DNA from: Candidatus Nitrosomaritimum khambatensis
GTDB taxonomy: Archaea > Thermoproteota > Nitrososphaeria > Nitrososphaerales > Nitrosopumilaceae
Assembly (NCBI GenBank): GCA_011773785.1
Contig: WVWY01000026.1
Location: 40,668-104,667 of the forward strand
Length of the DNA: 64,000 nt
Direction of reading: 5' to 3'
Shown here: positions 47,114-58,539 of the stretch, piece after piece
Position numbering within the stretch: the stretch's first letter is position 1
Layout: each line of letters opens with the position of its first letter
The notes under the pieces: generated by a model
The model's input: the letters and a program-made list of their open reading frames with translations, nothing else
What the model was told of the DNA's origin: nothing
Databases searched by the model: none
Made by a program: the position numbers and the translations under genes

Positions 47114-48136
47114 ATGGGATTAAACCTAAAACCTCTGGTCATCAGGGAAAAAACAAAGCTAGAGTATTTTGCAAATAAGGTAATTGCAGTTGATGCATAC
47201 AATGCAATCTACCAGTTTTTAGCAAGCATAAGAGGTCCTGATGGGTTACAATTAACAGACTCTGAAGGTAGAATTACAAGCCACCTTAGCGGTCTGCTTT
47301 ATAGAAATATCAACTTCTTATCTTTAGGAATAAAGCCAGTGTATGTATTTGATGGCAAGCCTCCTTCTCTTAAAACTGCTGAAATTGAAAGAAGAAGACA
47401 AATCAAAAAAGATGCCACAGTAAAGTACGAAAAAGCATTAGCTGCAGGAGATATGGCAGAAGCTAGGAAATACGCTCAACAAACAACTGCCATGAAAGAT
47501 GGGATGGTTGAAGAATCAAAACAACTCCTAGAATATTTTGGCATTCCATATATTGACGCCCCATCTGAAGGAGAAGCTACTGCAGCTCACTTGACAAACA
47601 CCGGTCAAGCATATGCTTCGGCAAGTCAGGATTTTGATTCAATTTTGCTAGGAGCAAAAAGATTGATTAGAAATTTTACAAACAGTGGAAGAAGAAAAAT
47701 TCCAAATAGAAACACCTACATCGAAATTGAACCGGAAATTATCGAAACAAGTAAAACTCTAGAATCACTTGGCGTTACAAGAGAACAATTAGTTGACATT
47801 GGAATTTTGATTGGCACTGATTTTAATCCAGATGGTTTTGAGAGAGTAGGCCCAAAAACCGCACTAAAAATGATAAAACAGCATTCCAGATTAGAAGACA
47901 TTCCACAAATTCAAGAACAGCTTCAAGAAATAGACTATGAGCAAATAAGAGAAATCTTCCTAAAACCAGAAGTTGCAGACGTTAAGGAAATTGTTTTTGA
48001 CAAAGTAAACTATGAAGCAATGACACAGTTTCTTGTAAAGGAGAGAAGTTTTTCAGAAGATAGGATTCAGTCATCTTTGAATCGTCTAAAAAAAGCAATT
48101 GAGAAAAAGAGCCAGAATTTAGACCAGTGGTTTTAG
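47114..48136 (+). CDS. fen: Flap endonuclease FEN-1
   Basis: [47 protein letters not shown]. Confidence 0.97.
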   Translation: MGLNLKPLVIREKTKLEYFANKVIAVDAYNAIYQFLASIRGPDGLQLTDSEGRITSHLSGLLYRNINFLSLGIKPVYVFDGKPPSLKTAEIERRRQIKKDATVKYEKALAAGDMAEARKYAQQTTAMKDGMVEESKQLLEYFGIPYIDAPSEGEATAAHLTNTGQAYASASQDFDSILLGAKRLIRNFTNSGRRKIPNRNTYIEIEPEIIETSKTLESLGVTREQLVDIGILIGTDFNPDGFERVGPKTALKMIKQHSRLEDIPQIQEQLQEIDYEQIREIFLKPEVADVKEIVFDKVNYEAMTQFLVKERSFSEDRIQSSLNRLKKAIEKKSQNLDQWF

Positions 48137-49044
48137 TCATCGTTTCCTTTGACTGGCTTGCCTTTATCCTCTGGTTTGGCGTCGTTTCCTTTGACTGGCT
48201 TGCCTTTATCCTCTGGTTTGGCGTCGTTTCCTTTGTCATTGCCAGGGCCTGAATTCTTATCATTTTGTGAATCTTTGTTATTTTGATTGGAATTGTTTTG
48301 TTCTGTTTCTTCCTTATCTGAGTCAATGGTAATAGATGCATCGTTTGGATCAGTATTAGAGAAGGGGACGCCACGTTTGATATTAGAATTGTTTGCGGTG
48401 GACTCGTTTTGACTGTTAGTGAATAACTCAAAAATAGATTCAAAGATGGAAAATAAGAAAAACTTTTTTTCAGGAGTTTCTAAATTTTTAAAATTATCTA
48501 CATTCCGTTCCCCCGAATCTGATTTTCCTAAAGCAACTCCTTTTGAATTATTTTCTAAAGACTCTTTTTCAGATAGATTTTGATTTGTTGTTTGTGATTC
48601 CTGATTAGCAGAACCAGGTTCTCCAATTGCAATTACAGGACTAATAAAGTGACTGCTTCCTTCCAGGTAAACTTTACAATTTGCAAATTCAGAAAATAAT
48701 CCAGAGTTTACTTTACTCAAATTAATTATTTGGTTTTTAGAATCAGCATCACCATTCTCATCAGCTGTATATGGAACATCATCTTCTCCTGCCCAGTGTC
48801 CTAGATCAAAATGCCCTTGTGTTTGTGGGACAAGACCACTAACTTTGATTCTCCACTCTACATTTCCTTCATTTTGTTGCAGATAACAAAATCCAGTAAC
48901 CTCTTGCCCCTCAAATTGCTCGTGTTTTTGGACGAGCGGAATCTTTTCTGAGGAAGCAGCAAAAGCTAAATTAGATTGGCTGATTGTTACCGTTCCGAAA
49001 AGGAATACCAGTACAACCATAACCGCGGTTGTGTTTGGTTTCAA
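48133..49044 (-). CDS. Secreted protein with C-terminal [14 protein letters not shown] tandem repeats
   Basis: Signal peptide; low-complexity charged tail. Confidence 0.65.
   Translation of the reverse strand: MKPNTTAVMVVLVFLFGTVTISQSNLAFAASSEKIPLVQKHEQFEGQEVTGFCYLQQNEGNVEWRIKVSGLVPQTQGHFDLGHWAGEDDVPYTADENGDADSKNQIINLSKVNSGLFSEFANCKVYLEGSSHFISPVIAIGEPGSANQESQTTNQNLSEKESLENNSKGVALGKSDSGERNVDNFKNLETPEKKFFLFSIFESIFELFTNSQNESTANNSNIKRGVPFSNTDPNDASITIDSDKEETEQNNSNQNNKDSQNDKNSGPGNDKGNDAKPEDKGKPVKGNDAKPEDKGKPVKGNDD
48141..48224. repeat. Two perfect 42-bp tandem copies, partial third copy after
   Basis: cgtttcctttgactggcttgcctttatcctctggtttggcgt at 48141-48182 and 48183-48224. Confidence 0.9.
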
Positions 49045-49169
49045 ACAAGAAAATTACTCCGAATTGATTGTTAAACAGGTGTATGTCTTTTGTGTTGCTG
49101 ACACATATGACACAAATAAGTGGTCTAGGCATATTTCAATTTAATAAGTAGGCATGGATATTTGAAAAA

Positions 49170-49703
49170 GTGCATCAAACTGAGGCTAGAAAAATCCTAA
49201 AAGACGCCCCAATTATGTGGAGAAGAATTAATTCCATAGGAATAATCTTAGATTGCAACTCAACTTATGCTGCCAAGCTAGGCTATGCAAAATCAGAGAT
49301 TCTAGGCAGGCCAATTTTTGAGCATGTTCCAAAAGAATCATGGGGCGAGATGAATGACTCTTTACAAAAATGGTTTGAGACAGGAGAGGTATCTAACAGA
49401 AAAATTACTTTTCAAAAACAAGATGGAAATACATTTCCCGGTTTACTGCATGCAGTCAGTCTATATGATGAAAAAAATAATTTGATTGGAAGTAACACTG
49501 TAATTTTCGATTTAACTGAAATGACAGATGAAAAAATAAAAATTCTTGAGGAGTTTTTCAAAAACGCTGAAAACAGATTGTTAGAAATCAGCAAGGATTA
49601 CTCAAAACTTGATGAAAATGCAAAATCCGAATATGACGGATTAAAGAAAATGTTTAATTTGTTATTATCAACCGATCTTAACGAATTAAAAAATACTCTA
49701 TGA
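49170..49703 (+). CDS. PAS-domain protein
   Basis: RRINSIGIILDCNSTYAAKLGYAKSEILGRPIFEHV. Confidence 0.85.
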   Translation: MHQTEARKILKDAPIMWRRINSIGIILDCNSTYAAKLGYAKSEILGRPIFEHVPKESWGEMNDSLQKWFETGEVSNRKITFQKQDGNTFPGLLHAVSLYDEKNNLIGSNTVIFDLTEMTDEKIKILEEFFKNAENRLLEISKDYSKLDENAKSEYDGLKKMFNLLLSTDLNELKNTL

Positions 49704-49711
49704 ATTTGTAA

Positions 49712-51631
49712 TTAGTTATTTTTTTCTTTGATAGATTTTTGTAATTCCTGAAAGGCTCTTTGAACTTCTGTTACTGCAGCTCCGTCTTCAAGAGTGCTTA
49801 CATCACCTATAGTATCGTTGTTAGCTATTGCCTTTAGTAATCTTCTCATTATTTTACCACTTCGAGTTTTTGGCAATTTTGAAACAAAGTAGATTTGCTG
49901 TGGAGTAGCTATGGGACCTATATCGTTTCTTATTTTTTCAAAAATTTCTTTTTCTAAAAGTGTGGAATCTTTTTCAACATTTTCTTTGAGCACTGCAAAT
50001 GCAATTATTACTTCTCCTTTTACCTCATCAGGAATTCCACAAACGGCAGATTCTGCAACATCTTCGTGAGACACAATGCAACTTTCTAGCTCTGCTGTCC
50101 CAATTCTATGTCCGGCAACTTTGAGGACATCATCGGCTCTTCCAAGTAACCAGAAATATCCATCTTCATCTTTTCTTGCATAATCTCCTGAATAGTAGGA
50201 ATTTTCAAATTTTGACCAATAGGCATTTTTGTATTTTTCATCATCACCCCATAGTGTCAAAAGCATGCCAGGCCATGGGTTTTTGATAATCAGGTATCCT
50301 TTTGTGTTTACAGAAACTTCTTTGCCTTCCTCATCTACCACCGATATACTTACGCCTGGAACGTGCCTAGTTCCTGAACCTGGTTTTAGAGGAATAGTCT
50401 CAATTCCAGGAAGGGCAGAAATCATCATTCCTCCTGTTTCTGTTTGCCACCAGGTATCAATAATGGGGCATTTTTCTTTTCCAATTACTCTATAGTACCA
50501 TTTCCAAACTTCTGGATTAATTGGCTCTCCGACGGTTCCAAGTAATCGGATTGTAGAAAGATCAAAAGAGTTTGGAATATCATCTCCAAATTTCATAAAC
50601 ATCCGGAGAGCAGTTGGGGTTGTGTAAAATATTGTAGCTTTGTGTTTTTGAATAATATCCCACATTCGAGATGCGTCTGGATAATCAGGTGCACCTTCAT
50701 AGATTATTTCGGTGGCCCCATGCAATAGTGGTCCATACACCACATAGCTGTGGCCTGTAACCCACCCAATATCTGCAGTACAAAAAAACACGTCAGAATC
50801 TTTAATGTCAAAAGCCCAACCATATGTTGAATGTAGATGTGTAAGATAACCTCCAGTACCATGCAAAACTCCTTTTGGTTTTCCTGTAGTTCCTGAAGTG
50901 TACAAAATAAACAAAGGATGCAGGCTATCTAAAATTTCAGCTTCACATTCAGGAGAGGCGACATCAATCAAATCCTTCCAGAGTTTATCTTTAGGATTTA
51001 GTGGGATTGGTTCTTTTGTTCTTTCTAAAACTATAACATTTTTTACAAAATCAAATCCCTCGATTGCCTCATCAACTACTTCCTTTAGCTTTACAATTTT
51101 GCCTCTCCTGTATCCTCCGTCAGATGTAATTACAAGTTTAGATTTAGAGTCTTCAATTCTTCCCCTCAATGAAGAGGAGCTAAATCCAGAAAATACTACA
51201 GTGTGAGTTGCCCCAATTCTTGCGCAAGCCAACATCGAAATTGGAAGTTCAGGAACCATAGGAAGGTAAATTGTAACACGGTCTCCTTTTTCAACTCCTA
51301 ATGATTTTAGAGCATTTGCAGTTTTTTGTACTTCTATCCATAAATCTTTGTAGGTTAATACACGGGTTTCACCAGATTCGGCCTCCCAGATAATTGCAGG
51401 TTTTTCGGGTTTAGTATTTTGATGAATATCCAGCGCATTGTAAGAGGCATTAATTTTACCACCTTCAAACCATTTTGCAAAAGGAGGATTCCAGTCGAGA
51501 GTTTTTTGCCAGGGCTCAAACCATGTAAGTTTTTTTGCTTGATCCTCCCAAAAAGAAACGTAATCTTCTTCCGATCGCTTTCTTACTTCAGGATTGTCAT
51601 TACCAAGCCCTATAGAAAAGGTCTCAGACAT
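49712..51631 (-). CDS. acs: Acetyl-CoA synthetase
   Basis: [45 protein letters not shown]. Confidence 0.95.
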   Translation of the reverse strand: MSETFSIGLGNDNPEVRKRSEEDYVSFWEDQAKKLTWFEPWQKTLDWNPPFAKWFEGGKINASYNALDIHQNTKPEKPAIIWEAESGETRVLTYKDLWIEVQKTANALKSLGVEKGDRVTIYLPMVPELPISMLACARIGATHTVVFSGFSSSSLRGRIEDSKSKLVITSDGGYRRGKIVKLKEVVDEAIEGFDFVKNVIVLERTKEPIPLNPKDKLWKDLIDVASPECEAEILDSLHPLFILYTSGTTGKPKGVLHGTGGYLTHLHSTYGWAFDIKDSDVFFCTADIGWVTGHSYVVYGPLLHGATEIIYEGAPDYPDASRMWDIIQKHKATIFYTTPTALRMFMKFGDDIPNSFDLSTIRLLGTVGEPINPEVWKWYYRVIGKEKCPIIDTWWQTETGGMMISALPGIETIPLKPGSGTRHVPGVSISVVDEEGKEVSVNTKGYLIIKNPWPGMLLTLWGDDEKYKNAYWSKFENSYYSGDYARKDEDGYFWLLGRADDVLKVAGHRIGTAELESCIVSHEDVAESAVCGIPDEVKGEVIIAFAVLKENVEKDSTLLEKEIFEKIRNDIGPIATPQQIYFVSKLPKTRSGKIMRRLLKAIANNDTIGDVSTLEDGAAVTEVQRAFQELQKSIKEKNN

Positions 51632-51724
51632 TAGTTAGTGAATAACGCTTGATGTTTCTAAATGTTATTCAATTTTTACAAATATTTGGAATATCACATA
51701 AATTTACCCAAAACAAGTAGCCTT

Positions 51725-51901
51725 ATGGCAAAAAGTATTAGCTGTGCAGATGCAGGATCAGAATGTACTTGGTCCACTACTGCAAACTCTGAAGAGGAAT
51801 TAATGGATAAAGTGGCTCAACATGTAAAAGCTGAACATCCAGATTTGGAGATAACTCCTGAACAAATTGAGAAAATAAAATCAATCATAAAGGAAGTCTA
51901 A
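51725..51901 (+). CDS. DUF1059 small protein
   Basis: ISCADAGSECTWSTTANSEEELMDKVAQHVKAEHP; likely internal ATG start. Confidence 0.8.
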   Translation: MAKSISCADAGSECTWSTTANSEEELMDKVAQHVKAEHPDLEITPEQIEKIKSIIKEV

Positions 51902-51935
51902 TTTTTTAAAAAATTTCTTTTTTTCCAGGATTGCC

Positions 51936-52031
51936 CCCTCAAAAGCGGAGGCAACCAAAACACGTTAACTAGTTTATGTGAGCTTGTGGACTCCAGCTAA
52001 CGCCGTGAGATGTCTCTGACTCAATGCCTCC
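51936..52031 (+). ncRNA. Candidate structured RNA
   Basis: GGAGGCA(51947)/TGCCTCC(52025) closing stem; ORF-free and locally GC-rich; TATA-like TTTTTAAAAAATT ~25 bp upstream. Confidence 0.35.
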
Positions 52032-52211
52032 AAAAGGTCAAAACAATATTAAAAAAATCAGGGCAAAGAAGGATCACCAAACACTAAACTCTTTTTGTTT
52101 TTAAGACCAATCATGCGATCCGTTAATAATTTACACAAAAACCAGATTTTGTTCTGATCGCCAAAAAATTTGACTAGTGTCACTTATTCCTATGGCCAAA
52201 ATAGTAGAATC

Positions 52212-52349
52212 ATGACTTCTGAAGAAAGAGAAGCACTGATTGCAGAGAATTTTTTGAAAACCTTTGAAGAAAAAAGTCCTTTAGATTATGATATTTTAGA
52301 TTCAATGTTTCAGGATATGAAACAAGTCCCTCAACCAATTAGGGATTAA
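52212..52349 (+). CDS. 45-aa acidic small protein (MTSEEREALIAENFLKTFEEKSPLDYDILDSMFQDMKQVPQPIRD)
   Basis: Own translation; not in ORF track. Confidence 0.45.
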   Translation: MTSEEREALIAENFLKTFEEKSPLDYDILDSMFQDMKQVPQPIRD

Positions 52350-52371
52350 GAATTCTGACAAATAAAACTAA

Positions 52372-53226
52372 CTAAAGAGGAATTGCTTTTGATTTGGACC
52401 ATAGCAAATCAAACAGTAATTTTTTAGAGTATATCATTGCCTCTGAATTTGTCCACATTGCAGTAATGTTGTCTTTTCCAGTTTCAGGATTTTTCATGAA
52501 GAAAAGAACTTCCTCATTATCCTTAATTACAAAGCAAATATTTCCTTTTGCCGAAGATGGAACTTTCTTAACATTATTTCTGTCAATCTCATCAAAAACA
52601 TACAGTGTTCTATCTGATGAATTTGTTAAAATCTTAAGATCTATTTCGGATTTGTCCAATGGTTCTAAAAAGTTTGCATGATAAAACTTTAGAAAGTCCT
52701 TCTCACTTCCAATAATTTGAAAGTCATTTTTTGAGTTGATTATCATGTCGTTGATTTTACCATAAATCTGATTTTCCCCTTGTAACATTTGGAATTTATC
52801 CTCTTTTGCTGTGGTAGGTTCATTGTGGAATGTTGGAATAGAATCCCAAATTTTTGTTAATTCTTGTTCTTGATTTTCAAGCTTTTTGACCCGTTCTTTT
52901 TCAGTATCAATCATTGATTTCAGAGCATTAGTCAAAGGTAATGCTGAGAATTTGATTGGGTGTTGGAAAGTTGCAGAAACTACTCCTTTGTTTTGTAGAG
53001 TTGTTAACAAATGATATGTTTCTGTTCGCGGTAGTTTTAATGCGCGGCATACTTCAGGAGCAGTTTTGGAGCCATACTTTCCTAAGAAGATGTATACCTT
53101 ACATTGGTTAGTTGTTAAACCAAATTTTGAAAATTGAGTTTGTAATTGGTCAATGGATTGTTTATGTTCATACGAACTTGAATCCGGGTCGTTTTCAAAT
53201 ATTGTTACTTGTGTTGTTTCAGCCAT
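52372..53226 (-). CDS. TrmB-family transcriptional regulator
   Basis: FGLTTNQCKVYIFLGKYGSKTAPEVCRALKLPRTETYHLLTTLQNKGVV. Confidence 0.9.
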   Translation of the reverse strand: MAETTQVTIFENDPDSSSYEHKQSIDQLQTQFSKFGLTTNQCKVYIFLGKYGSKTAPEVCRALKLPRTETYHLLTTLQNKGVVSATFQHPIKFSALPLTNALKSMIDTEKERVKKLENQEQELTKIWDSIPTFHNEPTTAKEDKFQMLQGENQIYGKINDMIINSKNDFQIIGSEKDFLKFYHANFLEPLDKSEIDLKILTNSSDRTLYVFDEIDRNNVKKVPSSAKGNICFVIKDNEEVLFFMKNPETGKDNITAMWTNSEAMIYSKKLLFDLLWSKSKAIPL

Positions 53227-53573
53227 TTTTTCTCTGAGGATTGTACGATCGAGCGCTGTGATTTATCATGATCAAGTCAAATTGATCTGATCGATCTGAT
53301 CGTTATATTGATCGATTTGTTCCTAATATTGAAAAATTAAGTAAAAAAGTACTTTTTCCACGCCTAGAAAAAGTGAAAAAAATTGAGTTTTTTCACCCAA
53401 TTTGGTTTTTTGACTTTAAGCCTGGCAATAAAATCGATCCAAAAAAGGCTAAAATTTCTACATTTTTTGATGGTTTTTTACCTAAAACCAAAATCAAGTA
53501 AATTATTGCGGCCAAAAAACCAACAACATAGATTTCTCTAGTGGAGTGAATAAATAAAAAATATCAAAAAAAA

Positions 53574-54464
53574 TTATTGTGCTTCCATTCGGGCAAGCCA
53601 ATCGTTGTCGTCAGTAGTGTCTTTAGAAGTTTCTGGTGTCACCTGTTGGGGTGGTTCTGGAAAGTTTGTTGCAGCTTCAGCTTGAACTGGAGCTTCTGGA
53701 ACTGGTGGTAATGCCTCACTTTCACTTGGTTGGTCAAAAGTCGAGGTGATTGGCTCGTTTATAGGTGCCTCAGGAAGTCTGGTCTGAACATTTGGTGTAA
53801 GTTCAGGATTGTCCAGATATGTAACGGCTGAGTCCTGCAAATCTTGTTGTGAAGGGACAGATGCAGTAACTGCTTCAGCATTAAGGTCTGAAATTCTCTT
53901 TTGAACGTTTGAGATTTCTGCCGTCTCGTGAGTGATATGCTCAATTAGCTCATTGGCGCATGTCTTCACGGTCTCAAATGTTGCAACAGATATTTCATCA
54001 CTTTTATGTTGAAGTTTTGCATCAAATATCAACATCTTTGCGGATTTAAGTTGCTCATTTAACTCTGCTAATCTTTCCTCAAGTTTTTCATTGATTTGTT
54101 TTTCTGTTTCTTCTAATGAAACAAGTTTTGATTTGTATTTTTCGTGAATTATTTCTGCATCCTCTTTCATGTCATCATTGTCAGAAACAATATCAATCAA
54201 AGCCTTGAGTCGTCTTAGAGTTAATTGTTTTTCACGGATTAGTCTTTGAGAATCTAATCTCCATTTTGGAATAAATATAACAACATCGCCTTGAACTACT
54301 AATTGCTCATATTGGATTTGCTGTAATCCTTGAGAACCGCAGTCAACACCAACAGTCTGGATGGTTCCGTCGATATCTGTCATTGTTCCAATGACTTTAC
54401 CCATGAATGTACCGTACATGTCTTTGACGTTTTTACCGATTATCTCGATATCGTCTTGGGGCAT
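53574..54464 (-). CDS. cdvA: Cell division protein CdvA
   Basis: PRC-barrel-like N-term (GKNVKDMYGTFMGKVIGTMTDIDG) + coiled coil + Pro-rich tail. Confidence 0.85.
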   Translation of the reverse strand: MPQDDIEIIGKNVKDMYGTFMGKVIGTMTDIDGTIQTVGVDCGSQGLQQIQYEQLVVQGDVVIFIPKWRLDSQRLIREKQLTLRRLKALIDIVSDNDDMKEDAEIIHEKYKSKLVSLEETEKQINEKLEERLAELNEQLKSAKMLIFDAKLQHKSDEISVATFETVKTCANELIEHITHETAEISNVQKRISDLNAEAVTASVPSQQDLQDSAVTYLDNPELTPNVQTRLPEAPINEPITSTFDQPSESEALPPVPEAPVQAEAATNFPEPPQQVTPETSKDTTDDNDWLARMEAQ

Positions 54465-54598
54465 GTTTAGAATGGAGGGTTACATATAACCTACAAAGTG
54501 TTAGAAAGGTTTTCCGAATTGGTAAGATTTTTTTTACTAACTAAAAATCTCAGGCATTTTCTAAGAAATTATAAATTAAGAACAACCCCAGCATCGTC

Positions 54599-54883
54599 AT
54601 GATCCAAAAGGATGAGATGATTCAGATTCTTGATTTTGTTTCAAAAAGATGGACAGAGATTTCTAAAGATCCTGACAACAAAGCAATGCAAACTTTGCCA
54701 AGCAACTTTTGGATGAACTCAGTTGGTGGAACCGCAGGAAAAGGAAGATGGGTAACAATGTTAATGTATACTGAAAATGAAGCTGACGCCCAAATGTTCA
54801 AAGAAGTTTTGTTAAAGTGGCAAGCAAAAGGAATGCAAGGAAATCAATCACCCGATCTGATTCAAATTGGAAAAAAGAAATAG
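54599..54883 (+). CDS. Conserved hypothetical protein
   Basis: 94-aa ORF. Confidence 0.55.
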   Translation: MIQKDEMIQILDFVSKRWTEISKDPDNKAMQTLPSNFWMNSVGGTAGKGRWVTMLMYTENEADAQMFKEVLLKWQAKGMQGNQSPDLIQIGKKK

Positions 54884-54894
54884 AGTATTAATAA

Positions 54895-56529
54895 TTGGTA
54901 TACTTCACCACTTTGTTGTCTGAGTTTTCTGCCAAAGAAAAAAAAATTTTAGAAAAACATTTTTCAAATTCTGACAAAGGAACTTTTGCTATCATTACGC
55001 CACGTCAAGTAGATCGCGGTGCTCTAATGTCAAGATATAGTAGAACAGACAAAAGTATGAGGAGAATTTTCCTTGATGAGTTTCTAAAAAATGAAAATCG
55101 AGGAGAGGAATTTTACAATCGAGTTTTACTAGAGTACGGGGATGATTCTGTAGCAGAACTTGGTGAAGCTCAAATTGCAATTGAAGGTCTTTCAAATATT
55201 GCAGTAAAAAAAATTGAAGACAGGAGAATCGGATTATCTTACTTGGAAAAATCATCAAGGTATGTTGCATGGAATAAAAAAACAAATGGAAATTATCGGT
55301 TTTATCGTGATCCTGTTTTACTTAAATCCAAATTTGGAGATTTGTATTTGGAAACTTGTAATTTCTCATTTGATGTTTATTCAAAAAATATTGATGCCAT
55401 GATAAATTATGTTCGAGAAAAATATCCGATTGAGAAATATTCCTTTAAAGATTCTAATGATGGAAAAGAAAAATCATTCTCCAAACTCAAAAACGAGGGA
55501 GACATCAAATCTGCCAACATGATTTACCGAGGCTCAACCAAGGCCAAAGCATTGGACATTCTAAGAGGATTGTTGCCTGCTTCCACGCTTACAAATGTTG
55601 GAATCACTGGAAATGGGCGTGCCTTTGAGTATCTTCTTACAATTCTTGGAGCATCCGACCTTGATGAGGAAAAGCAACTAGCCTCAAAAATCAAAAAAGA
55701 ACTCGATACAACAATCAAATCATTTGTCAGAAGGTCCGATGATAAATACGGAAAGGCATTTCAAAATTATTTACGACAAGTCAAAAAAACCTCAAAATCT
55801 TTTGCAGAGGAAATAAAACCAAAAAAAAGGTCTGGTGTGCTAACTAAATTAGTAGATTGGGAATCAGAACAAAAGGCAATTGACAATATAGTTACAAGTG
55901 TTATTTACGAACATTCCCCAAGTACGTCTTACCAAAATATTTTACAACAAGTAAAAAAATTATCAAAAGATAAAAAATTAAAGATTATCAAATCCCTTGC
56001 AAAATTAAGACAAAACAGAAGACATAGACCAAATCGAGCCTTTGAAAGTGTTTACTATACTTTTGATTTACAAAATAATTTTGGAATGTTCAGAGATTTT
56101 CATCGCCATAGAGCTTTAACACTTGAACGACAGCTCTTAACTACGGATCATGGATACAACACCCCAGATGAAATAAAAATTCTAGGGATACAAAAAGAAT
56201 ACAATGAATGTATGAATAATACTAGAGAAACGTTTGAGCAAATTCGAAAGAAATTTCCTGAACAAGCTCAATATGTTGTCAATTTTGCATACAACTATCC
56301 ATACATTATGAAATTTAACCTAAGAGAAGCCTGTCATTTGATTGAGCTTAGAACCGTTCCACAAGGACATATTGATTATCGACGGGTGGCGCAACAGATG
56401 TATAATCAAATAAACAAGGTACATCCAAACTTGAGTAAAATTATGAAATTTGTAGATCTTAAAGAATATGATTTAGAAAGATTTGAGTCAGAAAAAAGAA
56501 CCGAAGAAAAAAGAAAGAAGCTAAAATAG
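54895..56529 (+). CDS. Tandem-domain ThyX-like protein
   Basis: [15 protein letters not shown]..., [48 protein letters not shown]. Confidence 0.75.
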   Translation: MVYFTTLLSEFSAKEKKILEKHFSNSDKGTFAIITPRQVDRGALMSRYSRTDKSMRRIFLDEFLKNENRGEEFYNRVLLEYGDDSVAELGEAQIAIEGLSNIAVKKIEDRRIGLSYLEKSSRYVAWNKKTNGNYRFYRDPVLLKSKFGDLYLETCNFSFDVYSKNIDAMINYVREKYPIEKYSFKDSNDGKEKSFSKLKNEGDIKSANMIYRGSTKAKALDILRGLLPASTLTNVGITGNGRAFEYLLTILGASDLDEEKQLASKIKKELDTTIKSFVRRSDDKYGKAFQNYLRQVKKTSKSFAEEIKPKKRSGVLTKLVDWESEQKAIDNIVTSVIYEHSPSTSYQNILQQVKKLSKDKKLKIIKSLAKLRQNRRHRPNRAFESVYYTFDLQNNFGMFRDFHRHRALTLERQLLTTDHGYNTPDEIKILGIQKEYNECMNNTRETFEQIRKKFPEQAQYVVNFAYNYPYIMKFNLREACHLIELRTVPQGHIDYRRVAQQMYNQINKVHPNLSKIMKFVDLKEYDLERFESEKRTEEKRKKLK

Positions 56530-56564
56530 AAAATATACTAATAGTATCAAAATCAAATTATTTT

Positions 56565-56963
56565 GTGAGTGAAAAAATTAGAAAATCTTCTAACGAATGG
56601 AAAGAACAGCTAACTCCAGAACAATATGAGATTTGCATCAACAAGGGAACTGAACCGCCATTTTCAGGAAAATATTGCGATAGTAAAGAAAAAGGTGTGT
56701 ACAAGTGTGTTTGTTGTGGAGAACCATTGTTTGATTCACAGACTAAATTTGATTCTGGCTCAGGATGGCCAAGCTTTTGGGACCCAATATCAGAAGAAAA
56801 AATAGAGTATGTTAATGATACTTCTTTTGGGATGGTTCGTACAGAAGTCAATTGCAACAAATGCGGTGCTCATCTTGGTCATGTATTTGATGATGGGCCA
56901 AAGCCCACCAACCTCAGATATTGCATCAATTCGATTTCTCTAAACTTAGACAAAAAAGAGTAA
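56565..56963 (+). CDS. msrB: Peptide methionine-R-sulfoxide reductase
   Basis: [51 protein letters not shown]. Confidence 0.95.
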   Translation: MSEKIRKSSNEWKEQLTPEQYEICINKGTEPPFSGKYCDSKEKGVYKCVCCGEPLFDSQTKFDSGSGWPSFWDPISEEKIEYVNDTSFGMVRTEVNCNKCGAHLGHVFDDGPKPTNLRYCINSISLNLDKKE

Positions 56964-57058
56964 TTCAAAAATTATTAATAAAACGCAAATTATGATAAGA
57001 AAATCAAAGATATGAATAAAACATACAAAACAATCTCATTTGAAAGGAAAGTGAAATT

Positions 57059-58069
57059 TTGAGAATAATTCTATGCGGTTTTGGTGTAGTTGGTCAGAGC
57101 TTGGTTAAGCTTTTTGAATCGCGTTCTGAGGATTTGTACGCAAAATATGGATTAAAACCACGAGTTGTTGGAGTTTTTGACAGCAAAGGAAGTGCAGTTG
57201 ATTCTTCTGGCCTCGATCTTGAGAAACTAGTAGAGACCAAAAAAAAGTATGGAACTGTAAAAAATTATTCAAAAACTAAAAACAAAATGTCGGGAAACGA
57301 CATGATAAAAAATGTTGAAGCAGATGTGTTAATTGAAACTACTGCAAGTAATTACAAAGATGCCGAGCCTGGAATGACTCACATTACTTCTGCAATGAAA
57401 AAAGGAATGCATGTAATTTCAGTTAACAAAGGCCCATTGGCTCTTGCATTTCCTTCTTTGTTGGAATTAGCTCAGTACAATCAGGTTATTCTCAAATTTA
57501 GTGGAACTGTCGGTGGAGGAACACCAATTCTTGATTACGCCAAAGATAGTCTTAGAGGAGAGAGAATTACCTCATTTGCAGGAATTCTTAATGGAACAAC
57601 TAACTACATCCTGACCAACATGGCAAATGGCTTGTCTTTCAAATCTGCCTTAAAAGATGCTCAGGATAGAGGATATGTAGAAGCAGATGAGTCTCTTGAT
57701 TTGGATGGGCTTGATGCAGCTGCCAAATTAGTCATTTTAGCCAATTGGATTATGGGAATGAAGGTAACAATGCCAGATATCAAATGCACCGGAATAAGAA
57801 ATGTTACTACCAATGATATCAAAAAGGCTGCCAAGAAAAAATGTGCAATAAAGCTAATTGCATCTTGTGATAAAGAGCTGGAGGTCTCGCCAAAGGAAAT
57901 CTCAGTTGACGACCCACTTTGTGTGAATGGTACTCTAAATGCAATTTCCTTTACATCAGAACATTCTGGAACACAAACAATTATTGGTAAAGGAGCTGGT
58001 GGAATGGAAACTGCAAGCTCTATTTTGCGTGATTTGTTAGACATTAGACAAGAGACAGCGAGAAATTGA
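57059..58069 (+). CDS. hom: Homoserine dehydrogenase
   Basis: ILCGFGVVGQSLVKL; GILNGTTNYIL; GYVEADESLDLDGLDAAAKLVILAN. Confidence 0.95.
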   Translation: MRIILCGFGVVGQSLVKLFESRSEDLYAKYGLKPRVVGVFDSKGSAVDSSGLDLEKLVETKKKYGTVKNYSKTKNKMSGNDMIKNVEADVLIETTASNYKDAEPGMTHITSAMKKGMHVISVNKGPLALAFPSLLELAQYNQVILKFSGTVGGGTPILDYAKDSLRGERITSFAGILNGTTNYILTNMANGLSFKSALKDAQDRGYVEADESLDLDGLDAAAKLVILANWIMGMKVTMPDIKCTGIRNVTTNDIKKAAKKKCAIKLIASCDKELEVSPKEISVDDPLCVNGTLNAISFTSEHSGTQTIIGKGAGGMETASSILRDLLDIRQETARN

Positions 58070-58539
58070 AATCAAATTTAATTTCTAAAAGCGAAACTGC
58101 TTCGGTGTTAAAAACAATTTCAGAAAAGTGGAGGATGGAATTTCCAAAAATAAAAAATCTCAAGGTACATCAAATAACTAGTGATGCACAAATCATTGTT
58201 GGAAATGGAATCAAAGTTTTAAAAATTAATGATGAATATCTTCCTTTTTTATCAGAAACTCATACTTTGGAAAAATTCCCATACGTCATGGTGGATATGG
58301 GTGCTGTAAAATTTATGTGCAAAGGTGCAAATGTAATGAGACCAGGAATCAAAAAATTTTCTGAGTTTGAAAAAGATAGCTTAGTTTGTGTAATAGAAGA
58401 GTCACATCACAAGTTTTTAGCAGTTGGAAAAACTCTAGTCTCAAGTCAGGAGATGGAAAATATGGAAAAGGGCGAAGTAATAAAAAATTTACATTATATT
58501 TCTGACAAGTTCTGGGAAATAGGAAAAACTCTTAGTTAG
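58066..58539 (+). CDS. PUA-domain protein
   Basis: VKFMCKGANVMRPGIKKFSEFEKDSLVCVIEESHHKFLAVGKTL. Confidence 0.85.
   Translation: MKSNLISKSETASVLKTISEKWRMEFPKIKNLKVHQITSDAQIIVGNGIKVLKINDEYLPFLSETHTLEKFPYVMVDMGAVKFMCKGANVMRPGIKKFSEFEKDSLVCVIEESHHKFLAVGKTLVSSQEMENMEKGEVIKNLHYISDKFWEIGKTLS

Noticed and set aside
48141-48241. CRISPR-like repeat array
   Set aside because: Contiguous in-frame tandem repeat without spacers.
51947-52031. tRNA gene suggested by 7-bp GGAGGCA/TGCCTCC stem
   Set aside because: No T-loop TTCRA or proper anticodon arm; retained only as candidate RNA.
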